A stretch of DNA of 64,000 nucleotides from Actinoallomurus sp963799975 (GTDB lineage: Bacteria > Actinomycetota > Actinomycetes > Streptosporangiales > Streptosporangiaceae): NCBI GenBank assembly GCA_963799975.1, contig CAWCZF010000005.1:1-64000 (forward strand), given 5' to 3'. The translations under genes were made by a program, and so were the position numbers. This document shows, piece by piece, positions 17,883 to 26,323 of this stretch. Under the pieces are notes generated by a model. The model searched no databases. It saw only the letters and a program-made list of their open reading frames with translations, and was not told the origin of the DNA. Numbering within the stretch: position 1 is the stretch's first letter; the number at the start of each line of letters is the position of its first letter.

Positions 17883-18694
17883 TCAGGGCCGGGTGTGGCG
17901 GCCGCCGGGGACGGTGATCGGGGCGGTCGCGTCCCTGCGGGTGATGGCCAGGTAGACCACGAGGGCGAGGATCGTGACCAGGAACAGCGCACTGGTCACG
18001 ACGGTGCCCAGGCCGAGGCCGCCGTCGCCGGGCGCCTGGGAGAGGTAGTCGCCGATGGAGGCGCCGAGGGGGCGGGTCAGGATGTAGGCGACCCAGAAGG
18101 CCAGGATCGCGTTCATCCGGAGGCCGAAATGACCGAGGGCCACGAGCGCGATCATCCCACCGAAGATGAACTCGGCCACGAGGTAGCCGAGATTGGCTTC
18201 TCGGAGGCGAGGTCGCCCGCGGCGGTGCCCAGGGCGAAGGTGAACAGGATCGTCGCCCAGTAGAAGGCCTCGCGCCGGATGGTGTGGATGGAAAGGGTTT
18301 TCTCGCTGGCGTACCAGGCCGCGAAGGTCGCCGCGAGCAGGACGGCGAAGACCGCGGTCGTGGTCGCCAGGGCGACGCCGAGGTTGTCGGTCAGGTTGTC
18401 GGTGATGAGCGTGCCGACGACGCTGATCAGGACGCCGGTGAGCCAGTAGATCCCCGGCACGTACTTCCTGGCACGGAACTGGAACACCATCGCGACGATC
18501 AGCAGGACGCTCATGACGAGTGTCGCGTTGGTCAGGCCCAGCCCGAGGTTGGTGTTGAGGAAGTCGGCCGCGGTCTCGCCCCCGGTCGTGACAGAGGATC
18601 TTGATGATCCAGAAGTAGATGGTGACTTCCGGCACTTTGTTGAGTCGCCGCCCGGTCTGCGGGATGCCATGTAACGCTCTGTGTTCGTCATCAT
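17883..18694 (-). pseudogene. COG4705-type integral membrane protein, two frameshifts
   Basis: Three frames together spell one familiar actinobacterial membrane protein. VPEVTIYFWIIKILC is in one frame, then GGETAADFLNTNLGLGLTN through FALGTAAGDLASE in a second, and LGYLVAEFIFGGMIAL through DYLSQAPGDGGLGLGTVV back in the first. The breaks fall near 18590 and 18205; the second lies just past GDLASE. The segments join without lost residues, so simple indel errors or very recent mutations are both possible. Function is unknown; the family has about seven helices and a conserved TDNLTDN segment. Confidence 0.7.
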
Positions 18695-18746
18695 GGCGCG
18701 ATGCTGGAACGGCGTATCTGAACGCGACTGACCACGTCACCGTGCG

Positions 18747-20075
18747 TCACCCCGGGGGGAGCAGCACGGCGAAGACGGCGCTCGCACCGGTGCCGGCGAG
18801 GACGACGTCACCGCCCGCCGTACGCGCCAGCCGCCGTGCGAGCGCCAGGCCGAGACCGGCGCCGTCGTGCCCGTCGCCGGGGTCGCCTCGCCGTCCGGGC
18901 TCGAACACCGCCTCCCGTACGGCGGGCGCGACACCAGGTCCGTCGTCGGTGATCGAGATCCGGGCGCCGTCGACGCCGACGGTGATCTCGGTCCTCGCGT
19001 AGCGGCGTGCGTTGTCCAGGATCGGGGTGAGGATGCGCTCGACGATCTCGCCGGGCACTCCCGCGACGCATGGCGCGGGAGTGACGTCCACGTGGATCGC
19101 CGGCGGCCCGGGATCGAGGCGTCCGGCGAGGCGGAAGACCACCTCGGCGACGTCGCACCGCCCGTGCGCCTCCATCACGTCGGCGCGTGCGGTGGACAGC
19201 AGCGTGTCCAGGATCTCGCGCATCTGTTCCACGCAGGCGGCGATCGCCGTGTGCGCCGCCCGCCGCTCTCCGGGGTCGCGCGGCCGCGAGAGCAGGAGGT
19301 CGGTCTCGGCGCCGATCCGTGCCAGGGGGGTGCGCAGTTCGTGGGACAGCTCGCCGGAAAGCTGCCGTTCGTGCCGCAGCACGGTCGCGAGCCGGTCGAG
19401 CAGCCCGTCGAGGTTGGCGGCGAGGGCGGCGAGCTCGGCCGGGCGCTCGGCGGTGCCGAAACGCCGCCCGATCTCGTGCTCGCCCCACTCCGCGGCCTGT
19501 GAGCTCATCTGGGCCACCGGATCGAGCGCGTGCCCGATCACGGTCCCCGTCACGACGTAGATGCCGGCGAGGATCAGGAGCGCGAGCCCGACCGAGCCGA
19601 ACAACGCGAGCCGGGCGACCCGGTCGTACGGGTCGAGTGTCGCCGCGACGACGATCGTGCCCACGCGGTGCCGCCCGTCGGAGATCGGCCGCGCGTAGAA
19701 ACGGAGCGCGACGGGCGCGGACATGCGGCTGAACCGCTCGCCCGAGCCGGCGAGCCGGTCGGCGTGTGCCTGCACGCCGGCGGCCGCACGCGGCCGTTCG
19801 ACCGCGCGGCGACCCGCGTAGATCCAGGTGTCGGTGTCGAGCGCCGTGTCGTCACGCGCGTCGCGTACGGCCAGCGTCCCGCCGGGACCCGTCTGCACCG
19901 TGGTCGCGACCGCGGCGGCTCGCGTACGCAGGAGGCCGTCCGCCTCGGCCCGCAGGCGCGCGCCGAGGAAGAGGTTGAAACCGGCGGTCAGCAGCATCAT
20001 CCACAGGGCCGTCGTGAGGAGGGCCAGCAGCGTGAGCCGGCCGCGCAGGCTCGCGGGCCGCGGGAGCCGTCTCAC
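18747..20075 (-). CDS. Sensor histidine kinase (EnvZ/BaeS-like)
   Basis: This 442-residue kinase has two membrane helices (LTLLALLTTALWMMLLTAGF near residue 15; a second at about 165, FGSVGLALLILAGIYVVTG) bracketing a short sensor region. A HAMP linker, the phospho-acceptor in LSGELSHELRTPLARIG (about residue 243) and an HATPase domain with ISITDDGPGVAPA and a glycine-rich GAGLGLALARRLA lid follow. It overlaps the response regulator upstream by ATGA, so the two are a cognate pair. Confidence 0.93.
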   Translation of the reverse strand: MRRLPRPASLRGRLTLLALLTTALWMMLLTAGFNLFLGARLRAEADGLLRTRAAAVATTVQTGPGGTLAVRDARDDTALDTDTWIYAGRRAVERPRAAAGVQAHADRLAGSGERFSRMSAPVALRFYARPISDGRHRVGTIVVAATLDPYDRVARLALFGSVGLALLILAGIYVVTGTVIGHALDPVAQMSSQAAEWGEHEIGRRFGTAERPAELAALAANLDGLLDRLATVLRHERQLSGELSHELRTPLARIGAETDLLLSRPRDPGERRAAHTAIAACVEQMREILDTLLSTARADVMEAHGRCDVAEVVFRLAGRLDPGPPAIHVDVTPAPCVAGVPGEIVERILTPILDNARRYARTEITVGVDGARISITDDGPGVAPAVREAVFEPGRRGDPGDGHDGAGLGLALARRLARTAGGDVVLAGTGASAVFAVLLPPG

Positions 20076-20737
20076 TCGAACCGGTAGCCGACGCCGCGAA
20101 CCGTGCCGATGCGGCGATCGCCGTCCAGGTCACGCAGCTTGCGGCGGAGCTTGGCGACGTACTGGTCCAGGGTGTTCGGTGTGACGATCGCGCCCTCGGG
20201 CCAGCCCGCGCGCAGGAGCGCCCGGCGGGGGATCACCGCGCCGGGGTCGGCCATCAGCCGGCCCATGATGCGGAACTCGGTGGGCGACAGGGGTACGGAC
20301 CGGCCGGCCCGCGTCAGGTCGTGGGTCGTCGGGTCCAGTCGCAGGTCCGCGGCCAGCACGCTCGCGTCGCTCCCGGTACGGCGCAGCGTGGCCCGCAGCC
20401 GGGCCACCAACTCGGCGAAGTGGAACGGCTTGACGAGGTAGTCGTCGCCGCCCGCCGAGAAGCCGGAGAGCCGGTCCGTCACCCCGCCGTACGCGGTCAG
20501 GAACAGCACCGGGACGTCGATGCCGCGGGCCCGCATCGCCTGGCAGACGTCGCGGCCGTCGGAGTCGGGCAGCCCCACGTCCAGCACCACCGCGTCCGCG
20601 CCGCCGCCGACCGTACGCAGGGCGGAGGCGCCATCGGCCGCCGTGGTGACGTGGAAACCCTCCTCGCGCAGCCCACGGGCCAGCACGTCGCGAACACCGT
20701 GGTCGTCCTCCACCACCAGCACCCGGTGCGCCGTCAC
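20072..20737 (-). CDS. OmpR-family response regulator, partner of the 18747 kinase
   Basis: The 221-residue regulator has a receiver domain (acidic pair VVEDDHG, phospho-Asp in VVLDVGLPDSDG, conserved Thr in FLTAYGG, Lys in LVKPF) and a winged-helix DNA-binding domain ending in GTVRGVGYRFE. The downstream kinase gene overlaps its stop. It is divergent from another OmpR regulator with only about 50 bp between, so the two promoters overlap and may be cross-controlled. Confidence 0.94.
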   Translation of the reverse strand: MTAHRVLVVEDDHGVRDVLARGLREEGFHVTTAADGASALRTVGGGADAVVLDVGLPDSDGRDVCQAMRARGIDVPVLFLTAYGGVTDRLSGFSAGGDDYLVKPFHFAELVARLRATLRRTGSDASVLAADLRLDPTTHDLTRAGRSVPLSPTEFRIMGRLMADPGAVIPRRALLRAGWPEGAIVTPNTLDQYVAKLRRKLRDLDGDRRIGTVRGVGYRFE

Positions 20738-20790
20738 CCGGCCACCTTCCCGATGGCCCGGCCGTACGGCCCCCCGCCTACGATGTGGGC

Positions 20791-21489
20791 ATGGCGCGGC
20801 TGCTCATCGTGGAGGACGACGAGACCATCGGCGAGATGCTCGAGTCCCGTCTGCGCATGCACGATCACGAGGTGGTGTGGGAGCGCACCGGCCGGGGCGG
20901 CGTACGCGCCGCGACCGTGGCCGGGTTCGATCTCGTGCTGCTGGATCTGGGTCTGCCCGATCTGGACGGCATCGAGGTGTGCGGGCAGATACGCCGCGCC
21001 CAGCCCGAGTGCGTGCTCGTGATGCTCACCGCCCGTCAGGAGGAGATGGACATCATCGTCGGGCTCGAGGCGGGCGCCGATGACTACCTCACCAAGCCGT
21101 TCGGCCTCGCGGAGGTGCTGGCCCGCATCCGTGCGCACCTGCGGCGCGGCGTGCCCTCCTCCGCGCGGCCGCAGGTCCGGATCGGCGAGCTGGTCGTGGA
21201 CACCGGCGCACGCCGATGCTTCGTCGCCGGGCGGGAGATCGCGCTGCGCGCCAAAGAGTTCGACCTGCTGAGCCGCCTCGCCGCCGACACCGGCAGAGCG
21301 GTGCGCCGCGAGGATCTGATGGCCGACGTGTGGGATGAGAACTGGTTCGGATCGACCAAGACCCTGGACGTGCACGTCGCGGCCCTTCGCTCGAAGCTGA
21401 CCGGCGCGGCGGGCGACGACGCGAACGCCATGCCGAAGATCGTCACGCTCCGCGGCCACGGCTACCGGCTGGACCGGCCGCCCGGCTGA
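20791..21489 (+). CDS. OmpR-family response regulator, probably partnered with the 26324 kinase
   Basis: The 232-residue regulator has a receiver (VEDDETIGE; phospho-Asp in LVLLDLGLPDLDG; MLTARQEE; LTKPFG) and a C-terminal winged helix (KTLDVHVAALRSKL, ITLRGHGY-like end). ATG 20791 is chosen over the GTG six bases earlier. No kinase adjoins it, but an unpaired kinase gene on the same strand lies at 26324 beyond the convergent ABC operon; the simplest reading is that the operon was inserted between the two or that the whole block is one regulon. Confidence 0.92.
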   Translation: MARLLIVEDDETIGEMLESRLRMHDHEVVWERTGRGGVRAATVAGFDLVLLDLGLPDLDGIEVCGQIRRAQPECVLVMLTARQEEMDIIVGLEAGADDYLTKPFGLAEVLARIRAHLRRGVPSSARPQVRIGELVVDTGARRCFVAGREIALRAKEFDLLSRLAADTGRAVRREDLMADVWDENWFGSTKTLDVHVAALRSKLTGAAGDDANAMPKIVTLRGHGYRLDRPPG

Positions 21490-21497
21490 CCGGCCTC

Positions 21498-24155
21498 TCA
21501 CAGTTCCCGCAGGACGCTGATGGCCGGTCGGCGCGCGATGCGGACCGTGAGCGCGGACACGAACACCAGGGCGGCGACGGTGATGCCGCCGACCGCCACG
21601 AGATAGGGCCAGGGCACCGCGAGCGCCGACGGCGGCGGGTCGAACACCCCCGTCAGCACCTTGACCAGCATCTGGGACAGAAGCGTCCCTAGCCCGGCGC
21701 CCGCCGCGAGTCCGCCCACGATGAGCACGGCCGACTCACCGAACACGAACGCGCCCAGCTGGCGGCCGGTGGCCCCGAGCGCGGTGGCGATCGCGAACGT
21801 ACGGCGGCGTTCGGCCAGCCCCAGCGCCAGGACCAGCCCGCCGGCCGTGGCGGACAGCAGCAGCGCGAAGGCGAGCTCGACGCGGGTCAGGCCGGCCAGG
21901 TCGACGGCGGTGAGGCTGGAGCCCACGACCGTACGCGTCGTGGCCAGGTCGGTGACGGTCGCGGCCGTGCCGAGCCTGGCGCGTACCCGGTCGGCGACGG
22001 CGGCGACGTGGCCGCCGCCGGTGTCGATGAGGAACGCGCCGACCGCGTCGCTGCCGGTACGCCGCGCGACGTAGGAGGCGTTGGCGACGAAGAAGCTGTC
22101 CTTGGGCGCGGTGGGGAACTCCTTGACCACGCCCGCGTAGTGGAACGGCACGGTGGTGAACCGCTTGGTCCGGCCGTCCTGCAACCGCAGATTCAGCAGG
22201 TCGCCGAGGCTGAGCTGGAAGTCCTTGACGGTTTCGGCCGACACGAGGACGGAGTCCGGCTTGGCCGCCAGTGCCCGCATGAGCCCGCTCGCGGTTCCCC
22301 CGGTGAAGTAGGCGTCTTGCAGTGCGGTGGCCCTCGTGATCGTGCCGGGGCGCACCCCGTACAGGTCCTGAAGGTCCGATCCGACGTAGGCGAAGCGGTG
22401 CTGGAGCGGCTCGACCCCCCGTACGCCCGGGATCGCGGCCAGGTCGCCGGCCGTGGCGGGTCCGGCCGTAGCGCCCGGCGACTGGGTGACGGTGATGTCG
22501 GCGCCGTTGGTGAGCAGCGCGTCGGCCTCGGCCTGCTGCCGATACGTGGCGTTGAAGACGGCGGTCGAGGCGGCGAACGCCACCGCCAACGTGACCAGCA
22601 CGATCGAGCGGCCCAGGAGCCGGCGCTGCCGGGACATGCCGCTCGCCAGCGTGCCGGACAGGCCGCCCGCGAGCGGGCGCAGGCCCGCCCCGACGAGACG
22701 TTTGCCGCGCCCCAGCAGCAGGTCGAAGACCCGCCAGGTCAGCAGTCCGGCGCCCGTCCACAGCAGGGCCGGCCCGGCGAACGCCCAGTAGGACACCGAG
22801 ATCGCCGGTACGCCCTCGGGTGCGAGCACGAGTTGGTAACCGTTCTGCCCGGTCAACGCGAAGACGAGCCACGCGCCGGCCAGCAGGATCACGTCCAGGC
22901 CGTACCGGAGCCACCACGGCCCGCGCGCGCGGCCGACGGTCAGGCGGCCGGTCGCGACGGTGGAGGCACGCGCGTCGCGGCGGGCGGGCAGCAGCACGGT
23001 GAGGGCGGCGATGGCCAGCCCGACGGCCGCCGCGGCGGCCGTCCAGCCGGCGGCGGTCGCCGTGGTGGCGCCGAACCGCGCCGAGCCGAACGCCAGTGCG
23101 CCCACGAGCGCCGCGCCGCAGAGCCCGGCGAGGCTGCCGGCGATCCCGACGACGGCGGCCTCGACCGCGGCCAGCCGCATCAACTGGCCGCGTGACGCGC
23201 CGCGGGTCCGCAGCAGCGCCTGCTCCTGGCGGCGCCGGCCGGCGCCGGCGCCGGTGACGGCGGCGGTCAGCAGGGCGGCGAGGACCGCGCCCGGCAGGCC
23301 GAGGAACAGGAACAGGACCTGGGCGTACGCCGCGTCCTGTCGTGCGGAGTCCAGCGCGGCTCCCAGGTTGTTCCCGACGACGGCGCCCCCGGAGGTGCGC
23401 GCCTCCAGGTTGTGCGCGGCGGCGGTGACGAAGGTGTACGCGGCCGCCGGGTCGGCGGGGAGCCGGTGCGAGCGCACGGCGTGGATCTGGGCGCTTACCA
23501 GGTCGGGCCGTGCCCTGGCCAGCGGGTCGAAGGCCTGGTGCCACGCCGCCTGCGGCACGAGCAGCACGTTGTCCGGCGGCGCGGACGGCTGCGAGCCGGG
23601 CGGCGCGCCGACCTTCTGGAAGAGCGAGTCGGCCTGCGGCAGGTCGACCACACCGTCGACGCGAACGCGCGTCGCGCTCAGCCCGGCACGGCCCACGCTC
23701 ACCGTGTCGCCGGGGCCGGCGTGCAGGTTGGCGGCGGTCTGCTGGGCGATGAGGACGCCCGTCGTGGATCCGGCGAGCGAGCGCAGCTCCTTGGGAAAGT
23801 CGTTCGCGTAGCCGTCTGGCAGGCCGAGGACGACACCGGGGCCCGTGGTCTGCGTGGTGGCGCCGGTGGTGGAGAACCCGCTGGTCTGACCGAAGTCCAC
23901 CGGCAGCGCCGTACGTACGCCGGGGGCGGCTCGTACCGCGGCGAGCACGGCGTCCGGGTCGGCGCCGGTGCTCAGTCGCACCTGCCAGTCCACAGCGACG
24001 CCCGCCGCTGCCCGCCGGGTCATGGTGGCCTTGGACGCGGCGAGGAACGCTCCCAGGGAGCCCAGCAGCGCCACCGCGACGGCGATGCCGGCGGCGACCG
24101 CGACCAGCCGGGAGGCGCGCCTGCGGAGCAGGCCGTACAGCCAGATCGCGGTCAT
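21498..24155 (-). CDS. Large FtsX-domain ABC transporter permease
   Basis: The 885-residue permease has about ten membrane helices in two FtsX-like halves. The first helix is near the N-terminus (RLVAVAAGIAVAVALLGSLG), and there is a central group around VLAALLTAAVTGAGAGRRRQ. A second extracytoplasmic domain starts at about residue 500, and the last FtsX unit contains LVLALGLAERRRTFAIATAL. This two-unit layout is typical of actinomycete exporters of the BceB/LolC type linked to antibiotic or lipid handling. The ATG at 24155 overlaps the ATPase stop by ATGA; an upstream in-frame extension runs antisense-like through the ATPase genes and is not real. Confidence 0.9.
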   Translation of the reverse strand: MTAIWLYGLLRRRASRLVAVAAGIAVAVALLGSLGAFLAASKATMTRRAAAGVAVDWQVRLSTGADPDAVLAAVRAAPGVRTALPVDFGQTSGFSTTGATTQTTGPGVVLGLPDGYANDFPKELRSLAGSTTGVLIAQQTAANLHAGPGDTVSVGRAGLSATRVRVDGVVDLPQADSLFQKVGAPPGSQPSAPPDNVLLVPQAAWHQAFDPLARARPDLVSAQIHAVRSHRLPADPAAAYTFVTAAAHNLEARTSGGAVVGNNLGAALDSARQDAAYAQVLFLFLGLPGAVLAALLTAAVTGAGAGRRRQEQALLRTRGASRGQLMRLAAVEAAVVGIAGSLAGLCGAALVGALAFGSARFGATTATAAGWTAAAAAVGLAIAALTVLLPARRDARASTVATGRLTVGRARGPWWLRYGLDVILLAGAWLVFALTGQNGYQLVLAPEGVPAISVSYWAFAGPALLWTGAGLLTWRVFDLLLGRGKRLVGAGLRPLAGGLSGTLASGMSRQRRLLGRSIVLVTLAVAFAASTAVFNATYRQQAEADALLTNGADITVTQSPGATAGPATAGDLAAIPGVRGVEPLQHRFAYVGSDLQDLYGVRPGTITRATALQDAYFTGGTASGLMRALAAKPDSVLVSAETVKDFQLSLGDLLNLRLQDGRTKRFTTVPFHYAGVVKEFPTAPKDSFFVANASYVARRTGSDAVGAFLIDTGGGHVAAVADRVRARLGTAATVTDLATTRTVVGSSLTAVDLAGLTRVELAFALLLSATAGGLVLALGLAERRRTFAIATALGATGRQLGAFVFGESAVLIVGGLAAGAGLGTLLSQMLVKVLTGVFDPPPSALAVPWPYLVAVGGITVAALVFVSALTVRIARRPAISVLREL

Positions 24156-24877
24156 CGGCCGGCTCCGTCCTGCTGCTTGAGCGCGCCGTCGGACATGGTC
24201 CATCGCTCCGGCAGGCGCGCCGCGATCCGTGCGTCGTGGGTGCTGATGACGAGGGCCGCGCCGAGGTCGCCGGCGGCCTGGAGGAGTACGGAGATCACGC
24301 GGTCGGCGGCCTCGTGGTCGAGCCGGCCGGTCGGCTCGTCGGCCAGGATGAGTTTGGGACGGCTCGCCACCGCGCGTGCGACCGCGACGCGCTGGGCCTG
24401 GCCGCCGGACAGTTCCTCGGGCAGCCGGGCGCCCATCTCCTCGATGCCGAGCCGTTCGAGCGCACGGGCCGCACGCTCGTTCGCGGTCCCGGCGGGCAGA
24501 CCCGCGAACCGCAGGGGGAGCGCGACGTTCTCGGCGACGTCGAGGGTGGGGAGCAGGCTCGGCCCCTGGAAGATCATCCCGATCAGGCCGGGGCGTCCTT
24601 GCGGGGGGCCGCCGCCGAGCCCGGGCCAGGAGACTGTGCCGCTGGTCGGAATCTCCAGCCCGGCGATCAGGTGCAGCAGGGTGGACTTGCCCGAGCCCGA
24701 GGAGCCGGTCAGCGCGATCCGCGCGCCCGGCGGCACCGTACAGGACGCCTCGTGCACCGCGACGACGGCCGCGAGGCCGGACCCGAACGTACGGGCGACG
24801 CGGGCGCACCGGGCCAGGGGCCGTTCGCCGGTATCGGTGGAGACGTCCCGTGTGGCCGGGGCGGAGCCGTGGGTCAT
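24152..24877 (-). CDS. ABC transporter ATP-binding protein (second of two)
   Basis: This 241-residue subunit has Walker A GSSGSGKST, signature LSGGQAQRV, Walker B LILADEPTG and a switch His in ISTHDARIA. A short N-terminal extension of about 25 residues is rich in Arg and Thr. It overlaps both neighbours by ATGA. Two different ATPases feeding one large permease suggests a heterodimeric nucleotide-binding engine. Confidence 0.92.
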   Translation of the reverse strand: MTHGSAPATRDVSTDTGERPLARCARVARTFGSGLAAVVAVHEASCTVPPGARIALTGSSGSGKSTLLHLIAGLEIPTSGTVSWPGLGGGPPQGRPGLIGMIFQGPSLLPTLDVAENVALPLRFAGLPAGTANERAARALERLGIEEMGARLPEELSGGQAQRVAVARAVASRPKLILADEPTGRLDHEAADRVISVLLQAAGDLGAALVISTHDARIAARLPERWTMSDGALKQQDGAGR

Positions 24878-25533
24878 GAAAGCACCTTTCCGTCGCCCAG
24901 CCGGATGACGCGGTCCGCGGCAGCGGACACCGCCGGGCTGTGGCTGGCCACGAGTACCGCCATCCCGTCGCGCGCGCGGCCGAGCAGCAGGTCGAGGATC
25001 TGGGTCTCGGTCGCCGAGTCGATCTCCCCGGTCGGTTCGTCGGCGAGGAGTACAGCGGGGTCGTTGGCTAGAGCGAGCGCCAGGCCGGCGCGTGCCGACT
25101 CACCGCCGGACAACTCGCTGGGGCGGGCGTGGGCCCGTCTGGCCAGGCCGACCGAGTCGAGCAGGGCCGCGACGTCCCTCGCCTCGCGGCGGCCTGCCAG
25201 GCGCTGGGCCAGCCGCAGGTTCTGCCGTACGGTCAGGTGTTCGAAGAGGTTCCCGGACTGGAAGAGCAGGCCGATGTGGCGGGCCCGCAGCCGGGCGCGT
25301 ACGTGCTCGGGCTGGTGGGTGATCCGCCGTCCGGCGACGAGCACGGTGCCGCCGTCCGGCTCGTCGATGCCGGCCAGGCAGGCCAGCAGGGTCGACTTGC
25401 CTGAGCCGGACGGGCCGGTCACCGCGACCAGCTCGCCCGCCTCCAGCGACATCGACACGCCCCGCAACGCGAGCGTCTCCTCCTCGCCGGCGCGGAAGAA
25501 CCGGTACAGAGTGCCGGCCTGGAGCGGCGTCAT
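24874..25533 (-). CDS. ABC transporter ATP-binding protein (first of two)
   Basis: The 219-residue subunit carries Walker A GPSGSGKST, a Q-loop in LLFQSGNLF, signature LSGGESARAG and Walker B VLLADEPTG, and ends with the switch His in LVASHSPAVS. The signature lacks the usual Gln-Arg after Glu (LSGGESARA), a small departure from the canonical form. ATG 25533 couples to the lipoprotein stop through a TGATG overlap. Confidence 0.92.
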   Translation of the reverse strand: MTPLQAGTLYRFFRAGEEETLALRGVSMSLEAGELVAVTGPSGSGKSTLLACLAGIDEPDGGTVLVAGRRITHQPEHVRARLRARHIGLLFQSGNLFEHLTVRQNLRLAQRLAGRREARDVAALLDSVGLARRAHARPSELSGGESARAGLALALANDPAVLLADEPTGEIDSATETQILDLLLGRARDGMAVLVASHSPAVSAAADRVIRLGDGKVLS

Positions 25534-26156
25534 CACACCCACCGCAACGAGTCGCTGACCAGCTTCCAGGGGTCGACGTTGTCGGCTCCGGTGGGGCCGG
25601 ACAGGGTGAGGACGACCGTACGGCCGGAATGCCAGAACTCATAGCGTTCGACGGCGTCGGCGACCGTTTTGCCGGTCACCGGGTCCGGTGCGGAGTCGGC
25701 GCGGTAGGTGATCCGTACGGCCTGGCCGGCCTTTCGCCCGACCGCCGTGACCTTGCCAGGGACGAAGCCGTGGGCGGTTGCCTTGATCGTCGGCAGCTCC
25801 CGCGTCGCCGAGGCGACGGTAGGGGCCGCCGCGGCCTGCCGCGTCTCGATCCGGATGCTGTTGAGCTTGTCGGTGAAGGTGGTGGCGGTGCCGGTCCGGC
25901 TCCGTGCCCAGCCTTCGGGTACCTTGACCGAGAACCCGCCGCCGGGTGGCGTGAAGGGTACGTAGACCTGGTTGTCCGGGATGTCGCCGGCCGGATTCGT
26001 CTCCGGCGTGGACGAGGCTCCCGCGCTCGTGGTCGCCGCCTTCGCGGCGGGCGAGCCGGAAGAGCCGCCGCCGGACCCGCCGCCGCAGGCCCCGAGAACG
26101 GCCGTCACGGCGATGAGGCCGGCGACGTGAAGGGGGATACGGCGAGGCACGATCAT
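25533..26156 (-). CDS. Putative lipoprotein, first gene of the ABC operon
   Basis: The 207-residue protein has a lipoprotein signal peptide (GLIAVTAVLGACGGG, Cys24), a Ser/Ala/Thr-rich linker, and a compact domain beginning FTPPGGGFSVKVPEGWARS. This resembles the PsbP/Mog1-like sheets of many actinomycete lipoproteins. It would be anchored outside the membrane near the permease and may bind the substrate or ligand. It is the first gene of a coupled lipoprotein-ATPase-ATPase-permease operon and is divergent from the 26324 kinase. Confidence 0.85.
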   Translation of the reverse strand: MIVPRRIPLHVAGLIAVTAVLGACGGGSGGGSSGSPAAKAATTSAGASSTPETNPAGDIPDNQVYVPFTPPGGGFSVKVPEGWARSRTGTATTFTDKLNSIRIETRQAAAAPTVASATRELPTIKATAHGFVPGKVTAVGRKAGQAVRITYRADSAPDPVTGKTVADAVERYEFWHSGRTVVLTLSGPTGADNVDPWKLVSDSLRWV

Positions 26157-26323
26157 GGCCGCGCTCCGATCTGCGAGACAGGTCCGGTGCCGACGACGCT
26201 AGGAACGCGGCGGCCAGCGGAGACCTCGTCGACTGCCAGCGGACGGCAAATTCCGGCGTCGGTGGCGTCGCCCCGCGTACGGGTCGGCAGACTGGCTGGT
26301 CGCATGCTGTTGGAGGGAGGTCG

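Noticed and set aside
24156..24809. Extended N-terminus of the large FtsX permease
   Set aside because: The added residues are low-complexity and overlap the ATPase gene; the ATGA overlap gives a natural start at 24155.
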